A DNA stretch of 5,717 bases from Leptospira sp. (GTDB lineage Bacteria; Spirochaetota; Leptospiria; Leptospirales; Leptospiraceae), in contig JAIOQL010000136.1 in NCBI GenBank assembly GCA_021413405.1, positions 1-5,717 of the forward strand, given 5' to 3'. The position numbers and the translations under genes were made by a program. The notes under the pieces were generated by a model. It had not been told where the DNA came from. It searched no databases and saw only the letters and a list, made by a program, of their open reading frames with translations. Each line of letters opens with the position of its first letter. Within the stretch, counting starts at the first letter, position 1. Below are positions 1-4,337 of the stretch, piece after piece.

Positions 1-1823
1 CCGGAATCGATCAGCACCTTTGCAAGAACCAGCTTTCCATCCATATCGTCCGGATCAATATGTGCTCCGCGGTAGGCTTCGTCTTTCGCTTTTGATTTAT
101 ATTTTGAATCCCCACCTGAATAAACCAGTGCCAGTTTTCTATGGGCCAGTTTTATTTCCTGACCGTTTTTAGAAACGTTCAGAACTTCTATGAGCTGCTT
201 TTCTGCAGATTCGAAATTTTTTAATTTATAATATACATCTGCAAGTTTGATTTTGATTTTGTTTTCATCTTTGTTCACGCGTACAATGTCATCATATTCC
301 CTCGCTGCTTCGATGAGAAAACCGTTTTCTGCATAATAATCTGCAATTGCCTCCCTGTTCTTGATTGATGCGGGATTCAGTGCAGAAGCTTTCTGCCAAT
401 TTTCAATTGCTTTTGTCGGTTGTCCTGAATTCTTGTAGGCAATTCCCAGGTTATAGTAGGCGTTTTCATTTTTTGGATTAATGGAAATTGCCTGTTCGAA
501 CGCAGATATCGCTTCCGCATAACGTTCCATATCATCGAGTATGATTCCTAAATTGATAAGTGCTGTTTCAGTATTGGAATCGCCCGGACTTGAGCGGACA
601 ATTTTACGGAAAGTTTCCTCCGCCTGGCCGAGGTCACCCTGTGAGTAATACAGATCTGCAAGCTGAAAGAGTGTATCAAGATCATTCGGCTGGATGGCAA
701 GCGCCTTTTGCAAAGCAGAAATTGCAAGTGCGGGCAGTTTCAGTTCCTCAAATGATTCAGCTACATACCTGTAAACCTGCGGCTCATTGGAACCGGCTTC
801 CAGGGCTTTTTGAAACAGAGAAACTGCTTCTTCTGTTTTTTTACGCTTGAGAAGAATGATCCCGAGATTATAAAGATACTTGGCTTCTGTCGGCTTGAGC
901 CGTAGCGCTTCGCGGAAATGATGTTCTGCTCCATCATAATCTTCACGATTGAAATAGATAGATCCAAGTTGTCCGTGAGCAAGTATCGCAACCTGGCCGG
1001 TTCCGCTGGCCATTGCCGCTTTCTGAAAGTTTTCGATTGCCCCGGGGAGATTCCCCTGCCTGTAAAGACTCAGCGCGAGATTATAGATAAGATACGGGTC
1101 ATTCGGTGATGAGGCTATTCCCTCTTTGTAGATTTCTATCGCTGCTTTCGGATCGTTGGCGTCGTTCAGAAGATTTCCGGCGAGTAGTGCGATCCGGGAA
1201 TCATTTGGTGCGAGTTCCCTCGCCTTCATTGCCGCCTGCCTTGCCTCGGTAAACATTCCTGAATGCTTGAAAGCAAGAGTCAGGTTATAGAATGCATGAA
1301 AATTTTTTGGGTCATAGGAAATTGCTTTTTTGAGTCTTTCGACTGCAAGAGGATAACGCCCCGCTTCATCAAACATAACTCCGAGAACTGTCAATGCTAC
1401 AGACTTCTCTTCGTCTGTAGCAGGAGTATTCAGGAATTCTTCGCATTGGATGAATGCCCGTTTTACGTACCTGTCACGGTAAAGATGAATACATTTTGCA
1501 AGTCCAGGGTTGAGTGAACTGTCCGGAAGGTATGGCTTTTCGATTATCTTATCAAGATTTTTTCTATCAAACAAAAGCTCATTTTTGAATGCAAGATCGC
1601 CTGACGCAGACTTCCTGAAAAACTGGAACCAGATTCCAAATGAAATGAAGCCGAGGAGAAGCACAACGAGTGCGCCCCAAAAATAAAAAGAGGCGGGGAA
1701 TTTAGTGTAGATTCTGCGGGATTTAAGAGGGGCATTGTCATCTTCAACGGAAGAAAAATCAAACTCCTCAGCGGGTTGATCGGGAGCTTCGAATCTTAAC
1801 CTGTTTTTGGGAACATCATCCAT
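1..1823 (-). CDS. Membrane-anchored TPR-repeat protein (3' end beyond window)
   Basis: This frame is open without a stop from the ATG at 1823 to the left edge, giving about 607 residues; the C-terminus is missing. The ATG is the only possible start because an in-frame TAA, which is also the nusB stop, lies 6 nt upstream. A weak GGA sits about 9 nt before it. Residues 1-36 are acidic and polar, SRR at 35-37 is basic, and about 45-68 form one hydrophobic helix, predicting a cytoplasmic N-terminus and a periplasmic remainder. From about residue 140 onward I count roughly 13 consecutive 34-residue TPR units with typical landmarks (YNLGIAY, A at position 20, P at 32, as in AISINPKN). TPR arrays are protein-interaction scaffolds; no catalytic domain is visible, so the partner and role are unknown. 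It is the last visible gene of the tRNA-ribH-nusB cluster and probably co-transcribed. The TPR and membrane-anchor calls are strong; the cellular function is open. Confidence 0.9.
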   Translation of the reverse strand, partial: MDDVPKNRLRFEAPDQPAEEFDFSSVEDDNAPLKSRRIYTKFPASFYFWGALVVLLLGFISFGIWFQFFRKSASGDLAFKNELLFDRKNLDKIIEKPYLPDSSLNPGLAKCIHLYRDRYVKRAFIQCEEFLNTPATDEEKSVALTVLGVMFDEAGRYPLAVERLKKAISYDPKNFHAFYNLTLAFKHSGMFTEARQAAMKARELAPNDSRIALLAGNLLNDANDPKAAIEIYKEGIASSPNDPYLIYNLALSLYRQGNLPGAIENFQKAAMASGTGQVAILAHGQLGSIYFNREDYDGAEHHFREALRLKPTEAKYLYNLGIILLKRKKTEEAVSLFQKALEAGSNEPQVYRYVAESFEELKLPALAISALQKALAIQPNDLDTLFQLADLYYSQGDLGQAEETFRKIVRSSPGDSNTETALINLGIILDDMERYAEAISAFEQAISINPKNENAYYNLGIAYKNSGQPTKAIENWQKASALNPASIKNREAIADYYAENGFLIEAAREYDDIVRVNKDENKIKIKLADVYYKLKNFESAEKQLIEVLNVSKNGQEIKLAHRKLALVYSGGDSKYKSKAKDEAYRGAHIDPDDMDGKLVLAKVLIDS

Positions 1824-1829
1824 CGAATT

Positions 1830-2252
1830 TTATCCGGTTTCCTTTCTCTGTAATTCGTCTTTCAAAATTGCGTCAAGTATTCCGTTTATGAAACTGACAG
1901 ATTCCTCCCTTTCGAATTCTCTCGTCAGCTCCAGGGCTTCATTTATAACTACTCTCGCAGGAATTTCCTTCTGGTTGCTTAAGCTATAAATGGAAAGCCT
2001 CAGGATACAACGGTTTACAACCGAAATCCTGGAAAATTCCCAATTTCTTGAATACTCTTTGATAATATTGTCGATCGTTTCCCAGTTTTCAACAACACCC
2101 ATTATAAGCGAAGTTGCCATTTCTTTCTCGGATTCATCGATTTTCTTGTCATACCAGTCAAAAGATAGAACTTCTGAAAGCGATGGCTTCACAAGATCAA
2201 GCTGGTATAGTGATTGAAGTGCGAGAACTCTACCGGTGTGGCGGGCAGACAT
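1830..2252 (-). CDS. nusB: Transcription antitermination factor NusB
   Basis: The 140-residue length is normal for NusB. NusB is a cytoplasmic all-helical protein that binds boxA RNA with NusE (ribosomal protein S10) and supports processive transcription of rRNA operons. Family hallmarks visible are the basic N-terminal helix with ARHTGRVLALQSLYQLD (3-19), the central segment VVNRCILRLSIYSL (78-91), which corresponds to the usual INR-ILRLA-YEL motif, and the C-terminal IPARVVINEALELTREF (97-113) followed by SVSFINGILDAI (118-129). The ATG overlaps the ribH stop by one base (TAATG). I see no Shine-Dalgarno sequence in the preceding 30 nt, so translation is probably coupled to ribH by reinitiation. 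ribH-nusB is a common bacterial pairing, which supports both calls. No odd or missing residues were noticed. Confidence 0.96.
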   Translation of the reverse strand: MSARHTGRVLALQSLYQLDLVKPSLSEVLSFDWYDKKIDESEKEMATSLIMGVVENWETIDNIIKEYSRNWEFSRISVVNRCILRLSIYSLSNQKEIPARVVINEALELTREFEREESVSFINGILDAILKDELQRKETG

Positions 2253-2713
2253 TAGATTTGTTTGAACAGGTTTATCATTTCTATCGCAGTGGATGCAGAT
2301 TCAGAACCTTTGTTCCCGGCCTTTGTGCCTGCCCTTTCCACTGCCTGCTCAATGGTGTCAGTCGTCAGAACACCAAAGATGACGGGAATCCCGTGTTGGA
2401 GTGCAATGCCACCGACTTTGGCAGCTTCATTTGCAACATAGTCAAAATGGGCTGTTGCTCCTCGGATCACTGCACCTAGACAAATAATGGAATCATATTT
2501 TTTTGATCTGGCGAGCCTGTCGGCTGTCACAGGAATTTCATAGGCTCCAGGAACCCGCACTATGGTTATATCGTTTTCAGAAACCCCATGCCTTCCAAGA
2601 GAATCAAGCGCTCCTTTTAACAGACTGTCCGTAATAAATTCATTGAACCTGGCAACGATGATTGCATGCTTTTGTCCTTCACCACTCATATTCCCTTTTA
2701 TTTCTTTATGCAT
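2252..2713 (-). CDS. ribH: 6,7-dimethyl-8-ribityllumazine synthase
   Basis: Lumazine synthase performs the penultimate step of riboflavin synthesis, condensing 5-amino-6-ribitylaminouracil with 3,4-dihydroxy-2-butanone 4-phosphate; family members assemble into pentamers or 60-subunit shells. The protein has 153 residues, a normal length. Motifs in order are ARFNEFIT (21-28) with the substrate-stacking Phe23, VPGAYEIP (54-61), [14 protein letters not shown] (80-93) with the catalytic His89, PVIFGVLTT (110-118), and [11 protein letters not shown] (126-136), whose Arg128 matches the phosphate-binding Arg of the family. The ATG at 2713 is preceded by AGGA at 6 nt spacing. The [11 protein letters not shown] segment matches the usual EGxLxGxG N-terminus, which favours this start over the internal Met9. 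It lies 32 nt after a tRNA and overlaps nusB by 1 nt. There is no room for an FMN riboswitch between tRNA and gene, so flavin control here would have to act elsewhere. Confidence 0.97.
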   Translation of the reverse strand: MHKEIKGNMSGEGQKHAIIVARFNEFITDSLLKGALDSLGRHGVSENDITIVRVPGAYEIPVTADRLARSKKYDSIICLGAVIRGATAHFDYVANEAAKVGGIALQHGIPVIFGVLTTDTIEQAVERAGTKAGNKGSESASTAIEMINLFKQI

Positions 2714-2718
2714 TCCCC

Positions 2719-2731
2719 ATCCTGATTCCTT
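2719..2731 (-). promoter_or_regulatory. Ribosome binding site of ribH
   Basis: On the minus strand, AGGA (2723-2720) lies 6 nt before the ribH ATG. A second AAGGA (2731-2727) lies 13 nt before it. Both lie in the short spacer after the tRNA, so a processed transcript beginning just after the tRNA 3' end would still keep this site. It decides the start at 2713. Confidence 0.55.
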
Positions 2732-2745
2732 AAATTATTTACCGA

Positions 2746-2818
2746 AGCCTACTGCCAGAATCGAACTGGCGACCTTTTCGTTACGAGTGAAATGCTCTAC
2801 CATCTGAGCTAAGCAGGC
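2746..2818 (-). tRNA. tRNA-Thr (anticodon CGU)
   Basis: A 73-nt cloverleaf folds on the minus strand. The acceptor stem is GCCTGCT/AGTAGGC with one G-U pair, the D arm is GCTC-AGATGGTA-GAGC, the anticodon loop is CTCGTAA with anticodon CGT reading ACG, the variable loop is AGGTC, and the T arm is GCCAG-TTCGATT-CTGGC (perfect stem). The discriminator base is T. The CCA end is not encoded; TCGGTAAA follows, so CCA must be added after transcription. The anticodon stem TTTCA/CGAAA has four pairs and an A-C mismatch at 31-39 next to the loop. The gene stands 32 nt upstream of ribH on the same strand, suggesting a shared transcript. Confidence 0.95.
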
Positions 2819-2828
2819 AAGTTAACTT

Positions 2829-2858
2829 TTGACTTACAGGTATACGATTCTGAGTATA
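2829..2858 (+). promoter_or_regulatory. Candidate promoter of the divergent TPR gene
   Basis: TTGACT at 2829-2834 matches the -35 consensus at five of six positions. At 17-18 nt spacing the -10 position reads GAGTAT or AGTATA, a poor match, and it overlaps the minus-strand -10 candidate. If used, the transcript would begin close to the ATG at 2865 and have almost no leader. The real promoter could instead lie inside the tRNA region. Confidence 0.25.
2853..2858 (-). promoter_or_regulatory. Candidate -10 element for tRNA-ribH-nusB-TPR unit
   Basis: On the minus strand TATACT matches the TATAAT -10 consensus at five of six positions. It would start transcription about 28 nt before the tRNA 5' end, a sensible leader for RNase P processing. 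No good -35 is found at 16-18 nt upstream (the 17-nt position reads TCTTTT), so the call rests on the -10 alone. A second, weaker -10 candidate, TATACC, lies closer to the tRNA at 2845-2840. Confidence 0.3.
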
Positions 2859-2864
2859 GGCAAA

Positions 2865-3560
2865 ATGGCAACCGTAAAAGAGCTTTCCCTAACTCTATTA
2901 TTATCGGTCTTTTGTAATGTGTATTGCATAAGCGACAAAAAAATAAGTCCGGGACAAACGTTAAAAAATAAAGGCTTCGGGATTCCGGATGAATCACAAA
3001 CACTTCCCGATTCAAAAATAAATACCGGAGATCTCATTCCAGTCAGGGAAATTGTTTCAATCCAAAACGGCGTAAGGGAAATCCTCGTTACATCTCCCGG
3101 CGCAATGAAAGAGATCTATTTCAGTTCAGGGTGCGCATCCGGGAAAGCACTACAGAAAATAATCAGGACAGAGGTTCCGCAAAGGGGAACAGATATCTGG
3201 ACCGGACTTTGCAGCGACGGTTCGGAAGATAAAATCTTTTTTAGAATATTCCAGTTCGGTAGCCGGGTGCGATATGATCTTTATAAAAATATCATCGTAC
3301 CCCGGATTAAGAAAGCAGAGAAACTCACTGCTCAAAAAAAAAGTTCAGAGGCTTTGGAATTGTATCTGGAAGCAATTGAATTTGAACCGGCGCATGTTCT
3401 TTCCAGATACAGACTGGGAATAGAATACCTGGAAAAAAACATGTGCAAAGAATCTTCCAGGAATTTAAAAATATTTTTTTTACTTGTTCCTGGATACGGA
3501 AAGACTGCGGAAATAAGATCGGCTTTGAAAAAAAAGTGTGGAGAAGATGGATTGGATTGA
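2865..3560 (+). CDS. Exported protein with C-terminal TPR-like repeats, unknown function
   Basis: I do not recognise a named family for this 231-residue protein. The N-terminus MATVKELSLTLLLSVFCNVYC looks like a signal sequence, with a Lys followed by a hydrophobic core at residues 7-20. Cys17 and Cys21 follow Phe and Tyr, so neither makes a good lipobox, and cleavage type is uncertain. Residues 24-60 are polar and probably disordered. Residues 60-140 look like a small beta-rich domain with Cys90 and Cys116 (SSGC and GLCSDGS), which might form a disulfide. Residues 146-212 form two TPR-like helix pairs (SSEALELYLEAIEFEPAHV, then SRYRLGIEYLEKN). The frame could be extended to a TTG at 2829, but that runs through the probable promoter and puts 12 residues before the signal sequence, so I prefer the ATG. 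Only a weak AGG precedes it. It is divergent from the tRNA cluster and convergent with the next small gene. Confidence 0.75.
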   Translation: MATVKELSLTLLLSVFCNVYCISDKKISPGQTLKNKGFGIPDESQTLPDSKINTGDLIPVREIVSIQNGVREILVTSPGAMKEIYFSSGCASGKALQKIIRTEVPQRGTDIWTGLCSDGSEDKIFFRIFQFGSRVRYDLYKNIIVPRIKKAEKLTAQKKSSEALELYLEAIEFEPAHVLSRYRLGIEYLEKNMCKESSRNLKIFFLLVPGYGKTAEIRSALKKKCGEDGLD

Positions 3561-3617
3561 TCTGTTAAATCTGCGTCATCCACGTGCCATCTTTTTATAA
3601 CGCATCCTAATCAGGAA

Positions 3618-3806
3618 TTATTTCGCAACGCGTATGATCAGGGTGATCTTACCATCTGGATTTTCAACAACTTCAAATCCTTCATTCAGTAAAGATTTCT
3701 TAATTCTGTAGAGTCCGAGATTCACAACTTTCTGATCTTTTTTCAGCAGATTCTTTGATTGATTTTCCATGGGGTTAACTCTATTTTCGACAATAGACCA
3801 ACCCAT
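3618..3806 (-). CDS. Small protein of unknown function
   Basis: This encodes 62 residues from the ATG at 3806, or 50 from an internal ATG at 3770. Neither start has a strong Shine-Dalgarno: AAAGA abuts the first, and a weak GAG lies 8 nt before the second. The part that looks like a real protein is the C-terminal two thirds, with a basic amphipathic stretch (NLGLYRIKKSLLNEGFEVVE) followed by a beta-like ending (DGKITLIIRVAK). This could be a small alpha-beta fold. No signal peptide or transmembrane segment is present, so it is probably cytoplasmic. It resembles in style the short YRIKKSLL-type hypothetical proteins I associate with Leptospira, but that is an impression and not a search result. 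It converges on the plus-strand gene ending at 3560 and lies 61 nt beyond the stop of the secreted-protein gene, so it could be read through from it. The protein-like sequence supports a real gene; the start is unsettled. Confidence 0.6.
   Translation of the reverse strand: MGWSIVENRVNPMENQSKNLLKKDQKVVNLGLYRIKKSLLNEGFEVVENPDGKITLIIRVAK
3780..3797. repeat. 6-bp inverted repeat near small-gene start
   Basis: TCTATT and AATAGA are separated by six bases (TTCGAC on the plus strand). On the minus strand the repeat ends 9 nt before the internal ATG at 3770, and its 3' arm touches the weak GAG that could act as ribosome binding site for that start. If translation starts at 3806, the repeat is simply inside the coding sequence. 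It is AT-rich and could be chance. Confidence 0.3.
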
Positions 3807-3867
3807 TCTTTATGATGCTTTGAATTTTTTTAACTACCCTGACATTCTTGCCACAGTGGCTAATTAA

Positions 3868-4206
3868 CTACGCCTTCGGAACTTTTGGAACATAAAGTTC
3901 CAAATCTTTACCTCTTCTTGATTTTAGGTAACGCAAAAGATTTTCCTTCTGCTGCTGACTGTGCATGCATGGAATTGTAGAAGATGAACTCTTTTTTGCC
4001 TGTGACCCGTTCCCGGTTAACGATTTTTTTTCGCTATGCTTTCCGGTTTTTTTATCTGAATGCGAAGAAACCTGACCTCTGTGGCCGGATCCGGGATAAT
4101 AAACCGTGTTGAGATCTTCGTCTCGTTTCGACTGGTCAAGAGAACTGATAGAACCCGAAAAGATAACCGATGCTAAAAGTGCGTAAAGAATTGAATTGAG
4201 TTTCAT
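3868..4206 (-). CDS. Small secreted Ser/Lys-rich protein, unknown function
   Basis: This encodes 112 residues. The ATG at 4206 has a strong purine-rich AAGGGGGAG just upstream, so the start is secure. Residues 1-22 form a clear signal peptide (MKLNS, then the hydrophobic LYALLASVIF and a small-residue SGSISS region), with likely signal peptidase I cleavage near 19-22; there is no lipobox Cys. Residues 23-78 are low-complexity and very hydrophilic, rich in Ser, Lys, Gly and His (for example KKTGKHSEKKSLTGNGSQAK), and probably disordered. The single Cys80 lies in IPCMHSQQQKE. The tail 86-112 is basic and helix-like (KENLLRYLKSRRGKDLELY), ending in VPKVPKA. I recognise no family. The destination is periplasm or outside; nucleic acid, polyanion or metal binding can be imagined from composition but is not shown. 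The upstream gene on the same strand ends 131 bp away across a palindrome-rich region, so this gene probably has its own promoter. Confidence 0.72.
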   Translation of the reverse strand: MKLNSILYALLASVIFSGSISSLDQSKRDEDLNTVYYPGSGHRGQVSSHSDKKTGKHSEKKSLTGNGSQAKKSSSSTIPCMHSQQQKENLLRYLKSRRGKDLELYVPKVPKA

Positions 4207-4208
4207 AA

Positions 4209-4217
4209 CTCCCCCTT
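4209..4217 (-). promoter_or_regulatory. Strong ribosome binding site of the secreted-protein gene
   Basis: On the minus strand AAGGGGGAG precedes the ATG at 4206 by 2 nt, with the AAGGGG part at 5 nt spacing. It is the strongest Shine-Dalgarno sequence I see in the window and fixes the start of the secreted protein. Confidence 0.7.
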
Positions 4218-4278
4218 ACTGCAAAAGATTCCGAAATAATGACCAGATTGCCGGGTTGAATTATTTTGTCATCCGATT

Positions 4279-4293
4279 TTAGAATAGTTCTAA
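4279..4293. promoter_or_regulatory. 15-bp palindrome, possible Fur/PerR-type operator
   Basis: TTAGAATAGTTCTAA is a perfect inverted repeat of TTAGAA and TTCTAA around three bases. It lies 73 bp upstream of the secreted-protein ATG, a normal place for an operator. Its layout fits the 7-1-7 shape of Fur-family boxes with one half-site mismatch, and compared with the Bacillus PerR box TTATAATNATTATAA it differs at three of 14 defined positions. The palindrome is seen directly. The regulator assignment is inference, and AT-rich DNA gives such sites by chance. Confidence 0.35.
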
Positions 4294-4304
4294 CTCTAAC
4301 TATT
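4283..4304. repeat. 7-bp inverted repeat with 8-nt spacer overlapping the palindrome
   Basis: AATAGTT (4283-4289) and AACTATT (4298-4304) are perfectly complementary arms. They share bases with the palindrome at 4279-4293, so the two cannot form hairpins together. The spacer region holds a direct repeat, TCTAAC twice (4289-4300). No T-run follows on either strand, so it is not a typical terminator for the upstream NHL gene. Confidence 0.45.
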
Positions 4305-4337
4305 TAATGTCAGATGTCTTTTTAACCGGGACTGGAC

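Noticed and set aside
560..850. Plus-strand open frame opposite the TPR gene
   Set aside because: It lies wholly antisense to unmistakable TPR repeats. The same holds for the other plus-strand frames between 918 and 1989.
2114..2479. Plus-strand open frame of 121 codons across nusB and ribH
   Set aside because: It is antisense to two well-supported genes, crosses their junction, and its translation shows no protein-like pattern.
2714..2745. FMN riboswitch before ribH
   Set aside because: The tRNA-ribH spacer is 32 nt, far too short for that riboswitch.
2829..2864. TTG-initiated extension of the plus-strand TPR gene
   Set aside because: It would add 12 residues before a good signal sequence and overlap the likely promoter; the ATG at 2865 is preferred.
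3561..3617. Bidirectional terminator between convergent genes
   Set aside because: It holds only short repeats (CACGTG; TCCT/AGGA with a 4-nt loop) and a T-run not preceded by a stem; termination here is not supported.
3850..3860. GCCACAGTGGC palindrome as terminator of the secreted-protein gene
   Set aside because: The stem is only 4-5 bp and no T-run follows on either strand.
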